DNA of 64,000 bases from Cyclobacterium sp. SYSU L10401 (GTDB lineage: Bacteria; Bacteroidota; Bacteroidia; Cytophagales; Cyclobacteriaceae): the NCBI RefSeq assembly GCF_010993705.1, contig NZ_WOFO01000001.1:1144132-1208131 (forward strand), written 5' to 3'. Numbering within the stretch: the stretch's first letter is position 1; each line of letters opens with the position of its first letter. Shown here piece by piece: positions 29,289 to 38,419 of the stretch. The position numbers and the translations under genes are program-made. Under the pieces are notes generated by a model. It was not told the DNA's origin, made no database searches, and saw nothing but the letters and a program-made list of their open reading frames with translations.

Positions 29289-29506
29289 ACCTGTTTATAT
29301 CGCAATACTTTAATCAGGGAGGTCCTACCATTGATAAACCGGGCATGGAGAAAGCAACTCAGGCACAGAAAATGATCAACTGGTAGCCGATCTTTTGAAT
29401 GGCGTTTGGCCCTTGCAATCTGTATGCTGAAAAGGAAAAAATAATAAAATACCCGTAACAATGATTTAACCAGAGCCCTTTATTTTATGCTTAGCTTTCT
29501 GATGTT

Positions 29507-30181
29507 ATGAAAAAGAATAAAACCAAAGGCGAAGCATATATTAAGGCGTACTGTCTTTTTTTAATTCTCGTTTGTGCTTTTCTTCCATTTTACGAAAAAG
29601 GGTCATTTGAAGTATCTATCAACAGGGCACATACGCCATTTTTGGATCAATTTTTTGTTTGGATTACGCAAATGGGAGATGGGGTAATCTTGATTTTTCC
29701 TATACTGATATTGCTGTTTGTTAAATTCAGCTATGCCATTTTTCTGGCGCTGTCGACCATTATTCATATACTATTTGTTCACCTGGGAAAGAGGGTGTTT
29801 TTTCCGGGAATGCCACGACCCATTGAATTTCTTGCAGGTATAGAGCTTCATATGGTGCCGGGTGTATCTACCCATCATTGGAATACCTTCCCTTCGGGGC
29901 ACACGGCTTCCATCTTTATGTTGACTTGCGCATTGTCATTTCTGAGCCCTAAGCAAAAATGGTTGCAGATCGTTTTTCTACTCCTTGCCATCCTTACCGG
30001 GTTCAGTAGGATATATCTGATGCAGCACTTTCTAACAGATGTATTGGCAGGTGCTGTTTTAGGGGTGATAGCTGCCTACTCTGGCAGGTGGATAACCTTA
30101 AAATTCTTTTCAAAGAAAAAATTCAGGAAAAGTCTTCTATCGAATCGGAAAAGGAAGATTGCCAAACCAGTCATGGAATAA
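29507..30181 (+). CDS. PAP2 superfamily membrane phosphatase
   Basis: A 224-residue integral membrane protein with about five helices. The three PAP2 active-site motifs are present: KRVFFPGMPRP (lysine and arginine-proline), FPSGHTAS, and SRIYLMQHFLTDVLAG with the catalytic histidine and aspartate. The family dephosphorylates lipid phosphates such as undecaprenyl pyrophosphate, phosphatidylglycerophosphate or lipid A. The C-terminal tail is strongly basic. Its stop codon abuts the stop of the convergent glycosyltransferase gene. A lipid A or undecaprenyl phosphate substrate is suggested by that neighbour; a link to the upstream phosphonate genes is possible but unproven. Confidence 0.88.
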   Translation: MKKNKTKGEAYIKAYCLFLILVCAFLPFYEKGSFEVSINRAHTPFLDQFFVWITQMGDGVILIFPILILLFVKFSYAIFLALSTIIHILFVHLGKRVFFPGMPRPIEFLAGIELHMVPGVSTHHWNTFPSGHTASIFMLTCALSFLSPKQKWLQIVFLLLAILTGFSRIYLMQHFLTDVLAGAVLGVIAAYSGRWITLKFFSKKKFRKSLLSNRKRKIAKPVME

Positions 30182-31735
30182 TCAATCCACCATAAGAATG
30201 ATGGTTACTGTATTTTCAAAGAGATCTTCCCCTTCATACACCTGGGTTGTTTTTACTCCAAGGTTCTGAAATTCAGGTAGACTTTTCTTGTTGGTTAAGA
30301 TCAAATCTCCCTTTCTCAACTGATGCATGTGATGTGCTACATCAGGGACTCTCTTATTCAAATTGAAAATAAAGGCAGGATTAAAGGTCTGAAAGTGAAA
30401 AACCCTTTCAGTTTTATTCCAGACTTCCCTGGAATTCCGGACCGGATTTTTTAGATCTATGGCCGGCAGCGCCTGCGTGAAAAGCACAATGGAGAAGGTG
30501 ACGAAACCAAAACTGGCCGTTATCCATCCATATTCCCACCTTGTCGAAATAGTAATCACCAATGCCGTTAAACCTATCAATGCCGGGACAATAAACCAAC
30601 CAGAGATCGCGTCTATTTCTTTTATGGTCAAAAGATCAAGGGCTAAAAATAAGCCAACAGGAATAAGTATAATGATAAGCGAGGATATATAGGAGGGGAA
30701 TTTTAATCCCCGGGGATCCATCTCAGCAAGGTGCCAACCTGCGATAATTCCTAGAAATGGATATACAGGAGCGGTATAGTTTGGTAATTTGGTTCCAGAA
30801 AGCATAAAAAATAGCACGGTGACTGCGGTAAAAATGGAAGCCAACGAAACAATCACAGGGGGGGTTCTTTTTATCCATACCTTTTTAAAGGCTGAAAATA
30901 AAACCAGGGAAGCTGGTAAAAACCCTAACCAAACAAAAAGAAAAGTCAAATAAAAACCTCCTCCATGGCCCTCCATGGGTTTGGAAAACCGGTGTAGGTT
31001 ATGATGGAAAATAAATTCTCTTAACCAGATTCCGTCCGTTTTCCATGCAATGAGAACGTACCAGGGTAAAGTAACCACCAGGAACAATAGCCAGGCCTTC
31101 AGGTCCAATATCGCCTTTAAATGTATTTTGAGTGGTTTTTTATCCATCATCATGAAAAGCAGGATGGTGATCCCTACCAGGACAATGGCCACCGGCCCCT
31201 TACTCAAGGTGGCTAACCCTAAGAAGAGGGCAGATGCCCTCAAACAATTTTTTGACAATAGTTTGGAGGAAATAAATTTTTCATAATAAAGGATGGTCAG
31301 AAAGACGAATAGAATCAAAAATGCATCGGGTACCGCTAAGTGGAATTGTAAAATCCAGTGAATAGAGGAAAGCAGCGCCAATCCGGCAAAAAATCCTGCC
31401 TTTTTACCAAAGGATTTTGCAGAAAAAAAATAGACAATTACAAAACATATCCAGCCTAAAAGGGCCGGGAAAAATCTTGCCCCAAATGGCCCTACCCCAA
31501 AAAGCTTGTATCCCAGCATGAAAAAGTAGTAATGGAGTGGAGGTTTATCGAAGCGGGGCAATCCATTGAAGGTGGGTAAAATCCATTCCTGCTGCCGTTG
31601 CATTTCCATGGCGGCAGCAGCATTTTTAGCCTCGTCCAATATATAAATACTGAAACCTCCAATTCCGATCACATGGACAATAAGACCAAATAATATAAAG
31701 GCAAACGGAAACCAGGGTAGGTCATATAGTTTCAT
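30182..31735 (-). CDS. Glycosyltransferase family 39 / ArnT-like membrane protein
   Basis: A 517-residue protein with about 11-12 membrane segments. The first periplasmic loop has the family signature ILDEAKNAAAAMEMQRQQEW (acidic pair) and RFDKPPLHYYFFMLGYKLFG, as in ArnT and protein mannosyltransferases that use polyprenyl-phosphate sugars as donors. RFSKPMEGHGGGFYLTFLF lies in a later loop. It probably transfers a sugar or aminosugar to lipid A or another envelope acceptor on the periplasmic face. It ends with no gap against the convergent PAP2 phosphatase gene. Acceptor and donor are not determined. Confidence 0.87.
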   Translation of the reverse strand: MKLYDLPWFPFAFILFGLIVHVIGIGGFSIYILDEAKNAAAAMEMQRQQEWILPTFNGLPRFDKPPLHYYFFMLGYKLFGVGPFGARFFPALLGWICFVIVYFFSAKSFGKKAGFFAGLALLSSIHWILQFHLAVPDAFLILFVFLTILYYEKFISSKLLSKNCLRASALFLGLATLSKGPVAIVLVGITILLFMMMDKKPLKIHLKAILDLKAWLLFLVVTLPWYVLIAWKTDGIWLREFIFHHNLHRFSKPMEGHGGGFYLTFLFVWLGFLPASLVLFSAFKKVWIKRTPPVIVSLASIFTAVTVLFFMLSGTKLPNYTAPVYPFLGIIAGWHLAEMDPRGLKFPSYISSLIIILIPVGLFLALDLLTIKEIDAISGWFIVPALIGLTALVITISTRWEYGWITASFGFVTFSIVLFTQALPAIDLKNPVRNSREVWNKTERVFHFQTFNPAFIFNLNKRVPDVAHHMHQLRKGDLILTNKKSLPEFQNLGVKTTQVYEGEDLFENTVTIILMVD

Positions 31736-32152
31736 GTGTTTATAATTTGTCTTTAAGCGGTCAGATGGAATCTCGCAATGATAATCATCCCTCTGTGTGT
31801 CGCCTCCGACATGCTCGATTTCATGTGTTTATAATAGTCTTTACTGGCCATAACTTGCCCCGGTCAGATCGGGCTGGAATCTTCACATGATTTCCCCGAC
31901 AGCTACCGGGGCATCCCAGGGTGTGTCGGGTATTTCATGTTCGGTTTCATCATGGCAAATAAAAACAGTAATTTTGATATGTTTTCAAATTCCCTGTTAC
32001 CCTTATGTTAGTTCATGTCCTTGGAGCAAAGAAGTCTGTATAATACCCATTTTTACCCAAAAGGATGAACCCTTCTAAGGGTCGTTGATTGGTCGTTGAA
32101 ATTTAGATTACCAGGTGCTGAAAAAACCGGATGGAGTCCTGAGACCAAATGC
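31736..32152. other. Intergenic stretch with direct repeats of the glycosyltransferase leader
   Basis: About 415 bp with no gene. The 17-bp sequence at 31730-31746, covering the start codon region of the glycosyltransferase gene, recurs at 31819-31835, and a TTTCATGTT variant occurs near 31935. A hairpin CCCCG...CGGGG lies at 31894-31911, another dispersed repeat type. The pattern suggests small tandem duplications in the leader. Confidence 0.4.
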
Positions 32153-32554
32153 CTACTTGTACTGGGGCCATGCCCGGTTGGCCAGCATGCCGCCAGATAC
32201 CAGTAACAACAGCTGAAGAAACAAACCTGGTGCTGTTTCCAGGCTTCTGCCAATGACAAAGAGCAGCAGCACCATGGAAAAGAAAGCGAACATTCCGGTT
32301 ATTTCTTCTTTCTTGTCACTGGCTTTTCTGTTAAAGAAAATCTTGGCTATCAGCCCTCCAAATAGGAAGGTAAACCAGATCAGCCGGTGCCGGAGGTCTT
32401 TGACCACATAGCTGAAGGTAGGAAAGTCCTTGCCTTCCAAAGTGACCAGCACAATATCAATCACTACCATCAATCCCAGCATGCTCGCCACAATGATCTT
32501 GATCGTTCGTATTTCAGACAAATGCCTTTTTAAAAACCTTTTGAATTTGCTCAT
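32153..32554 (-). CDS. Small membrane protein, unknown (second of pair)
   Basis: A 133-residue protein with a basic N-terminus (MSKFKRFLKRHLSEIRTIK) and four likely membrane segments. No family was recognised. Its ATG overlaps the stop of the upstream gene by four bases, so the two are translated together. The C-terminal half (ITGMFAFFSMVLLLFVIGRS and LLLVSGGMLANRAW) is purely hydrophobic. Probably an inner membrane protein whose partner is the upstream 131-residue protein. Confidence 0.7.
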   Translation of the reverse strand: MSKFKRFLKRHLSEIRTIKIIVASMLGLMVVIDIVLVTLEGKDFPTFSYVVKDLRHRLIWFTFLFGGLIAKIFFNRKASDKKEEITGMFAFFSMVLLLFVIGRSLETAPGLFLQLLLLVSGGMLANRAWPQYK

Positions 32555-32946
32555 GGCGTTACCGTATAATTCATGGACCAGAAAAAATGTCCGTACAGGA
32601 AACCTGCGATTAACAGCGTTGTCAAAAAGGCCTTGGATTTCTTAAAGGGTACCTGGAACGCAATCAGTACCATCAATAGGGTGAGGCCAAACAGGATCAA
32701 AACCGGAAACATGCCATTGGACATTTTGAAGGCCGCATTGGAGGTTCCCAAAAACAGGTGCCCGCCTATGGCTCCCAGGGCAAAGGGGATAAAGAAGGAT
32801 TTGCCCCTGGACCATTCCAGCAAGAGTTTATTCGAGGTATCCTGATCAATTTCATTGAGCATTAGCAGGATTTCAAGTACAAAATAGGTAATGGTAATAC
32901 CTATCATGATATTGACTACCGATATGTATGGGGCACCTTCGATCAT
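32551..32946 (-). CDS. Small membrane protein, unknown (first of pair)
   Basis: A 131-residue protein with four likely membrane segments. It begins with MIEGAPYISVVNIMIGITIT and contains LLLEWSRGKSFFIPFALGAI, a pattern of helices with few charged residues. No recognised family. It overlaps the downstream membrane protein gene by four bases (ATGA). The pair has no enzyme or transporter motif. They may form a two-subunit membrane complex. Confidence 0.7.
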   Translation of the reverse strand: MIEGAPYISVVNIMIGITITYFVLEILLMLNEIDQDTSNKLLLEWSRGKSFFIPFALGAIGGHLFLGTSNAAFKMSNGMFPVLILFGLTLLMVLIAFQVPFKKSKAFLTTLLIAGFLYGHFFWSMNYTVTP

Positions 32947-33417
32947 CAGCCTGTCGATTTCAATATTAAATGTAGGGGTTTCTTGGATAAAATGATATTC
33001 GTCGCTAATTTATTTTTTACGAAATAAGATATGGAATTGGATTGCTTTCTCGGATGATTAGGTGTTATATTCATTGTTTTAGGGGTTTTCTGATCCTTTT
33101 CCGGTAACTTTAATTCAAGATAAATCCCTAAAAAACCACCTAACGATACCAGAATTATTTTCTCCTAAAAGTTTCAATCATCGAATAGTCACAAATCCTT
33201 CATTCTGCGACCTTTGACTTTCCAGGAAAGAAACATTTGTGCGTTAATTTTTGTTAATAACGGCGTACAAGGCGTCTGCCAATTTACAATATGATATATG
33301 GTTTGAGCATTGACGGGCCTTAAACCAGCTGATGTTGATGATAAAAAGGGTCTTGTTTGAAAGTCATTCTGGCCCTTTGTGCAATTTCAGGGCCATATAC
33401 ATACTCCGACTTATATC
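32947..33417. other. Divergent intergenic region, no gene seen
   Basis: About 470 bp between the divergent membrane-protein pair and the 3D-domain gene. It is moderately AT-rich, with a CCTTTTCCGGTAACTTTAA segment near 33094 that resembles sequence upstream of the SRPBCC gene and within the 61-bp repeat. No open frame is convincing. Confidence 0.4.
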
Positions 33418-33810
33418 ATGGATACTAATAAAAAATACCTGCACCTAACCTTCTCCATAGTTTTTCTTCTACTGGCATCCTGTGTAGAGACCAAAACCAT
33501 GGAAGTCACCGCAACTGCTTACAATTCAGTGGAGAGGCAGACCAAAAAAGGAGATGCGGTGACCGCCGCCTGGGGAGACAAGTTGAAACCCGGAATGAAA
33601 GCCATCGCCGTATCCAGGGACCTGCTGCAGGAAGAAGGCATTGAGCACGGTTCAGACCTTCGGATAGAAGGATTGCCCGGAAAATACAAAGTGCTGGACA
33701 AGATGAACAGGCGCTGGAAAAAGAAGATTGACATTTACATGGGTGAAAATGTGGCAGAAGCAAGAGAATGGGGCAAGAAGAAGGTCGAGATCAGCTGGGA
33801 AGTTGATTGA
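33418..33810 (+). CDS. 3D-domain (RlpA-like barrel) lipoprotein
   Basis: A 130-residue protein starting at ATG 33418 (an ATG 39 bases upstream is in frame but would precede the signal peptide). Lipobox FLLLASC. The mature part is a compact double-psi barrel of the 3D family: VTATAYNSVE, then GDAVTAAWGDKLKPGMKAIA, KYKVLDKMNRRWKKKIDIYM and EWGKKKVEISW. Related domains in MltA-like proteins act on peptidoglycan. It lacks any other domain. Expected location is the periplasm or inner face of the outer membrane. Confidence 0.8.
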   Translation: MDTNKKYLHLTFSIVFLLLASCVETKTMEVTATAYNSVERQTKKGDAVTAAWGDKLKPGMKAIAVSRDLLQEEGIEHGSDLRIEGLPGKYKVLDKMNRRWKKKIDIYMGENVAEAREWGKKKVEISWEVD

Positions 33811-34149
33811 ACAGGCAAAGTTTTCACAATGGGTATTTCCTGATATTTATTCCAGCTCAATCTTTTTTATTTACAGGTGAAAAATGCCGGAGAAAGAAAT
33901 ACAAATTGGTCCTTAGAGATGGTATATTCAGCGGCACCATCTTCCAGTTCACCAAAGGGTGCCGGTACCTTATCTGTCAGATGGAACAATTGAGCCTCGA
34001 ATACGCTTTCACAATCCAAACCCTAGGATGCTTTGCCCAAATGAATCGCCCAATCCCGGTCATTTTTTCCAAGCACCTTGCTAGTCTCCGGAAATACAAC
34101 GGCGTTTTTTCCCTTATATTCCCCTTTTCAGGGAAGTTCAGTCAAATCA
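33811..34149. other. Degenerate stretch ahead of the serine hydrolase fossil
   Basis: About 340 bp with frames broken by stops. A short frame near 33910-33960 (YSAAPSSSS) resembles the segment before the second domain half of serine beta-lactamase-like hydrolases, which would fit a heavily decayed upstream part of the following fossil, but this is not certain. Confidence 0.35.
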
Positions 34150-34452
34150 AAATATTGGCAGGAAGTAAACATTAGAACTGACACTAAACCTAATGCCAGT
34201 ACTATTTTTGAAAAAAAGCATTTTCATTCGTATGGCCTGGGCTGGTTTCTTTCGGATAGAAACGGGTTTGTTATAGTCGAACATACCGGAGGTTTGCCCG
34301 GAATGCTTTCAAACACGATTTTAATTCCTGAATTAAATGTGGGAATTCTGGTTCTCACCAACACCGACCCGGGGGGCTTTAGTTTTTATTCAATGGCCAA
34401 CTTTTATATGGTGTTTTTAAAGGCATCTATCCCAATTAAGCTCATATCCTAA
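34150..34452 (+). pseudogene. Fragment of a serine beta-lactamase-like hydrolase
   Basis: About 100 codons remain. HSYGLGWFLSDRNGFVIVEH and TGGLPGMLSNTILIPELNVG are the C-terminal part of the class C beta-lactamase/esterase fold, including the HTGG triad motif (usual KTG position). The N-terminal two thirds with the catalytic SxxK are missing. The frame ends inside the first copy of a 61-bp repeat (34434-34494). Confidence 0.75.
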
Positions 34453-34494
34453 ACCAACCGTTGGTGAAATGGTATTTTTCCGGTATATTGGAAT
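34434..34494 (+). repeat. 61-bp direct repeat, copy 1
   Basis: Matches 50175-50235 at 59 of 61 positions in the same orientation, 15.7 kb apart. It contains the dyad ACCAACCGTTGGT and TTTTTCCGGTATATTGGAAT. Weaker similarity continues for about 300 bp downstream of both copies. In another frame it encodes PTVGEMVFFRYIG, so it may be the tail of a lost gene. Confidence 0.85.
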
Positions 34495-34829
34495 GGCGTT
34501 TTTAGTGATTGGCGTTTTTTTCAAAGGAATGAAAGGAGGATTCCGGAAGAAAATGCGATGAGGGCTGGTATTGGGCTGTTTTTATCGGGTAGTGTACAAA
34601 GGGGAACAGCACTATCCATATATACAGTAGGTAATAGGAAGCAAAAGGGATCGGAAGGAGTAGGCCTTATGTATGGTATGATGGAGTTAATATATACCTG
34701 ACAGGTTAGTTTGGAATAAGGGCGATAAACTGGTTTTTATGCAATCCTATTTTTAAAATAAGGTGGGTAAAATAGTAACAATAAACAGGTTGGGTGTAAT
34801 TAAAAAACGACCGTAATCAAATTAACTAA

Positions 34830-36443
34830 ATGACTGAAAATAAATATAAGTTCAACATACCTACATCAAATAATGGAACTTTAAAAATTCCATTGACCGA
34901 AGGAAGTACAGTTTTTGTTTTAGGAGCAAATGGAGTCGGAAAATCAACATTAATGCATAATTTGTTTAGTCAAAATCAGAATCACGCTAAACGCATACTT
35001 GCTCATAGACAAACTTGGTTCACAGATAATGCAATGAATATGACGGCTTCTCAAAAGAAGTCAACTGAAAATAGCATAAGAACAAGCGATACTCGTACAT
35101 ACTCAAGATGGAAAGATGATTATTCAGGGGCAAGAACTTCTTTGTCAATTTTTGATTTGATAAATTCACATAATATTAGAGCAAGAAATATTGCTGATGC
35201 TTTTGATGACGATAATATAGAACTTGCGAAAGAGCATTCGAGAAATCAAGCACCTATTGACGCAATAAATGAATTATTAGCAATATCAAATATTCCAATA
35301 AAAATTACTCTTGGTAAAGACGAACAACTATTTGCCTCAAAAAATGGTAGTGAACCATATAGCATCGCAGAGTTATCTGATGGCGAGAGAAACGCACTTT
35401 TAATTGGATCAGATGTTTTGACTACTGAACCTAATTCATTAATTATTCTTGATGAACCAGAAAGGCATTTACACAGGTCAATTATTTCTCCATTATTAAC
35501 CTCATTGTTTAGAAAAAGAGAAGATTGCGTTTTTGTTATTTCTACTCACGACATTCATTTACCAATTGATTGTCAAGAATCTAGCACACTTTTAATTCGT
35601 AGTTGTCAATGGAAAGGAAAAAATATTAAAGATTGGGATGCTGATTTGATAACAGCTGACTTGTCTATTCCCATTTCTATTAAAACAGATATTCTTGGGT
35701 CCAAAAGAGAATTACTATTTGTAGAAGGCCAATCAACAAGTTTAGATAGACAAATCTACCAACTCATTTACCCAAATGTTTCTGTTATACCACAAGGAAA
35801 TTGTAGAGAAGTAGAAAAAGCAGTTAACGGAATAAAAAAAACAGAAAACATTCATTGGATTGATGCTTATGGCTTAATAGATACAGATGATAGAACACCA
35901 GAACAAATTCAAGCATTATTAGAAAAAGGAGTTGCTGCTATTCCTTTTTACTCGGTAGAAGCATTATATTATCATTTATATATTATTGAAAAAGTTGCCC
36001 AAAAAATCTCTGAATTAACAGGTCAAAATTCCACAACATTATATAAAAACGCTACAGAAAATATAATTTCAGATATCTCACAGCATAAGGAGAGGCTTTG
36101 TTCTAAACTCTGCGAAAAAAAGCTTCGTAATGACATAATGTTATCTACGCCAAAACATAAAGATATTCAAGAAAGAGGGCAGTTCAATGTAACATTTGAT
36201 TTAAACCAAATCCTACAAGATGAAGAAAACTATTTCGACAGCCTTGTTACAAATAGTAATCAGTTAGAATTAATTACTCGCTATCCGATTAGAGAAACCC
36301 AAGTTTTAAATAGGATAATATCAGGCTTGGGACTGAATAAACAACAGTATGAAAATACAGTTAGAAAATTAATTCTTGACTCAACCGAAATAAAAGCTTT
36401 TTATAGAACGCTATTACAACCTTTGACAGAACTTATCGAATAA
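34830..36443 (+). CDS. AAA ATPase with C-terminal TOPRIM/DUF4435-like domain (OLD-like)
   Basis: A 537-residue protein. Walker A is G32-A-N-G-V-G-K-S-T40; an ABC-type signature LSDGERNALLIGSD and Walker B LIILDEPERHLHRSI follow near residues 185-215; VFVISTHDIHLPI is the switch histidine segment. From about residue 290 a TOPRIM-like domain begins with LLFVEGQSTSLDRQIYQ and continues with HWIDAYGLIDTDDRTPEQI, as in OLD nucleases and DUF4435 proteins. This is the make-up of single-gene anti-phage ATPase-nucleases; a defence role is inferred. The gene is distinctly AT-rich compared with its neighbours and is bounded by repeats that recur at 50.2-51.6 kb with other cargo, which suggests recent acquisition. 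Confidence 0.82.
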   Translation: MTENKYKFNIPTSNNGTLKIPLTEGSTVFVLGANGVGKSTLMHNLFSQNQNHAKRILAHRQTWFTDNAMNMTASQKKSTENSIRTSDTRTYSRWKDDYSGARTSLSIFDLINSHNIRARNIADAFDDDNIELAKEHSRNQAPIDAINELLAISNIPIKITLGKDEQLFASKNGSEPYSIAELSDGERNALLIGSDVLTTEPNSLIILDEPERHLHRSIISPLLTSLFRKREDCVFVISTHDIHLPIDCQESSTLLIRSCQWKGKNIKDWDADLITADLSIPISIKTDILGSKRELLFVEGQSTSLDRQIYQLIYPNVSVIPQGNCREVEKAVNGIKKTENIHWIDAYGLIDTDDRTPEQIQALLEKGVAAIPFYSVEALYYHLYIIEKVAQKISELTGQNSTTLYKNATENIISDISQHKERLCSKLCEKKLRNDIMLSTPKHKDIQERGQFNVTFDLNQILQDEENYFDSLVTNSNQLELITRYPIRETQVLNRIISGLGLNKQQYENTVRKLILDSTEIKAFYRTLLQPLTELIE

Positions 36444-36791
36444 AAACTGCGCCCAATCGAGTAGCCCGACCTGAGCCATTTGGGTCAGGTTGAGGCTCTC
36501 TTACCATCAAGCGTGCTGGTTTCGTACTTGGCTGTACACGGGATTGTAGGTTGAGATTTGAGATAAGGGGAAAGCATGAGTTCATACCCCTTTCTTCTCA
36601 GACGTGACAAAGTAATAGTGGTTATCTTAGGTTTTTAAGCCGCAGACCGTCGTTCCTTTAAACCAACTATTTCCTCCCATACTCCCTCAAACTGAATTTT
36701 TAATCAAATTTCAACCGCTTAAATTTGTATTTTACATTCAAAAAATATATTTTCATCATGGTAATTATGTTTAACCTAAATTTAATAGACC
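36444..36791. other. Spacer with hairpins and promoter of the duplicated gene
   Basis: About 350 bp. CCTGAGCC-ATTT-GGGTCAGG near 36471-36490 forms an imperfect 8-bp hairpin and may end the ATPase transcript. The part from 36659 onward is the upstream region of the 384-bp duplication and holds the promoter at 36724-36753. No gene. Confidence 0.45.
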
Positions 36792-37042
36792 ATGAGTACT
36801 AAAAACTCAATTTCCATTCAAATCCCTGAGGAGGAGCTGACATCCATCAGGGATGCTTTAAACACACTTAAAAGCACACTCGGCCCCTATCTTGTTGCAC
36901 TTAGCCCTTCCGAGCGGCAGACCATACCCAAAATGGGAGATGGCACCGCCCCTTTTGTAGAAAAGGTGATGGAATATGCGCAGGATGACGGACAGTTTTT
37001 ACCCCCTTTTCTGGATTTGCAGGAAATGGATAAGGACTGGAC
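36659..37042 (+). repeat. 384-bp direct repeat, copy 1
   Basis: Corresponds without net length change to 51175-51558. It covers 133 bp of upstream sequence plus the first 83 codons of a gene. The leader is nearly identical and the coding part differs at scattered positions. Similarity ends abruptly after GGACTGGAC. Confidence 0.9.
36724..36753 (+). promoter_or_regulatory. Bacteroidota-type promoter, copy 1
   Basis: TTTG (36724-36727), an 18-bp spacer and TATATTTT (36746-36753) fit the -33 TTTG and -7 TAnnTTTG consensus with one mismatch. The identical arrangement occurs in the duplicate at 51240-51269. Confidence 0.5.
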
Positions 37043-37079
37043 ACGTAGTATTATCGGTTGGGACCTAGGGCATAATTAA
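36792..37079 (+). pseudogene. Truncated paralogue of the 160-residue gene at 51308
   Basis: The first 83 residues match the gene at 51308-51790 (IPEEELTSIRDALNTLK, SPSERQTIPKMGDGTAPF, MEYAQDDGQFLPPFLDL), then the sequence switches after KDW to 12 unrelated residues and stops. The full-length copy has 160 residues. The promoter is intact, so a truncated product could still be made. Family function unknown; the intact paralogue is a small soluble helical protein. Confidence 0.75.
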
Positions 37080-37178
37080 TAAACTTGGCTAATGAATTTT
37101 TCTCAATTGCATCGTGAAGAAATGGGGTTATTGTAACTACAGTATTTAGAAGATGTAAGCAGGTGATTTTTTGAAATC

Positions 37179-37769
37179 ATGGATTTATCGATGAGCAACG
37201 AAGGAAAAAATCCCGAAGGTTTTATCCCCCCACACGGAGGTTATCGTAACCTATTCAGCTATCAGAAGGCAGAAATCATTTATGACGGCACGGTTTATTT
37301 TACCAATCGGTACTTTCATAGGTATGACCGAACAGTAGGTCAAATGGTGCAAGCGGCCCGTAGTGGTAAGCAGAACATTGCCGAAGGCAGTATGGGTTCT
37401 GCTACATCCAAAGAAATGGAAATTAAGCTCACAAATGTAGCCCGGGCAAGTTTAGAGGAGCTTCAGATTGACTATGAGGATTTTTTGAGAAGCAGATCGC
37501 TTCCGATTTGGGATAAGCATCATCGCCTTGTCAACCGCATGCGCGAACTAAATAAAAGCACACCAACACCAACCTACGACACATTCAAAAAAGCCATCGA
37601 GCACAAAGATCCGGATATTAGTGCGAATGCCATGATTACGCTAATTAAAATCTGCACCTATCTCTTAAAACAGCAAATTAAGCAATTGGAAATTGCTTTT
37701 GTCAACAACGGAGGGCTCAGAGAACGAATGACCCGAGCCAGGATTGAACAGCGGAAGAAAGGCCAATAA
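37179..37769 (+). CDS. Four-helix-bundle protein (S23-like with suffix domain)
   Basis: A 196-residue protein; start at 37179 or at the ATG four codons later. The core from GGYRNLFSYQKAEIIYDGT to RSLPIWDKHH is the four-helix bundle related to the 23S rRNA intervening-sequence protein, with RTVGQMVQAARSGKQNIAEG and RASLEELQIDYEDFLR as the diagnostic helices. A C-terminal extension (NAMITLIKICTYLLKQQIKQ, then a basic tail) matches the suffix subfamily. Function unknown; these genes travel with mobile and accessory DNA. It is followed 16 bp later by a perfect hairpin. Confidence 0.85.
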   Translation: MDLSMSNEGKNPEGFIPPHGGYRNLFSYQKAEIIYDGTVYFTNRYFHRYDRTVGQMVQAARSGKQNIAEGSMGSATSKEMEIKLTNVARASLEELQIDYEDFLRSRSLPIWDKHHRLVNRMRELNKSTPTPTYDTFKKAIEHKDPDISANAMITLIKICTYLLKQQIKQLEIAFVNNGGLRERMTRARIEQRKKGQ

Positions 37770-37785
37770 GTTGTTGGGACATATT

Positions 37786-37825
37786 AGGACACTTGGGATG
37801 CTGTTTCACGAGTCCCAAGTGTCCT
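37786..37825 (+). terminator. Perfect 13-bp hairpin after the four-helix-bundle gene
   Basis: AGGACACTTGGGA (37786-37798) pairs with TCCCAAGTGTCCT (37813-37825) around a 14-base loop. No T tract follows, so it may be an mRNA 3' stabiliser or a repeat instead of a classic terminator. Confidence 0.5.
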
Positions 37826-38020
37826 GAAAAAATCAACTAACCAAACCCCAAACTTGGTGGCACGAATTGACCGAAACGCATCGCTCTCTGATAGGACCGG
37901 AGAAATTCCGAAATCCTAAAAAAACCGAAACTCCTCCTGGCGAATTCGCAGCTGCCGGGTACCAACGATCAATCAAGTCAGCGAAGGAGAAGTTGCCTCG
38001 CTAACCGGACAGATTGCTTT

Positions 38021-38416
38021 TCAATTTTCTACCTCTCTCTTTTTCAAGAACTCCGGTATTTCATCCCAGCCTTCGTAGGGGGCTTTTAGCGTGTCGGGGA
38101 CGGGATAGTCCCAGAGTATTTTGCTTTTTCTAATATCCTTAATTGGAACTTCTATAAGATAAGTGTTCTGGTCTTTTTTTATTTCATTATTTCCTATTCC
38201 ATTCTGTGAATTATTTACCTTCCCTTGAAAGGTGAAGGAAAATCTTACTTTTGTTCCTTGTCCATAGGGTTTGTATGTGCTCCCTAATTCACCGATGGTG
38301 TAAGCCTTATCCAATGAATTGTAATAATCATTGAATAACCGATCCGCAATTACAATTACTATCAAGGTAATTGCGATCTTTATAAGATTTATTACTATTA
38401 CTTTCTTTTTCACCAT
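38021..38416 (-). CDS. Probable immunity protein of orphan cassette A
   Basis: A 131-residue protein with one N-terminal membrane helix (about residues 5-25) and an exported beta-rich domain. Its last 30 residues, DYPVPDTLKAPYEGWDEIPE and KKRE, are nearly the same as those of the protein at 39081-39452, while the middle differs. It starts 3 bp after the stop of a toxin-tip frame, the usual place for a cognate immunity gene. A membrane-anchored protein facing the periplasm would suit protection against a membrane or periplasm-active toxin. Family not recognised; role inferred from arrangement. Confidence 0.6.
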   Translation of the reverse strand: MVKKKVIVINLIKIAITLIVIVIADRLFNDYYNSLDKAYTIGELGSTYKPYGQGTKVRFSFTFQGKVNNSQNGIGNNEIKKDQNTYLIEVPIKDIRKSKILWDYPVPDTLKAPYEGWDEIPEFLKKREVEN

Positions 38417-38419
38417 AAC

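Noticed and set aside
29507-30181. PAP2 phosphatase as part of the phosphonate operon
   Set aside because: A strong terminator at 29248-29288 separates it from SusD, so co-transcription is unlikely; only a loose functional link remains possible.
36444-36660. Possible group II intron end or retron RNA near the AAA/TOPRIM gene, because of several hairpins
   Set aside because: No domain V-like GNRA hairpin, no reverse transcriptase gene and no msr/msd-like inverted pair were found.
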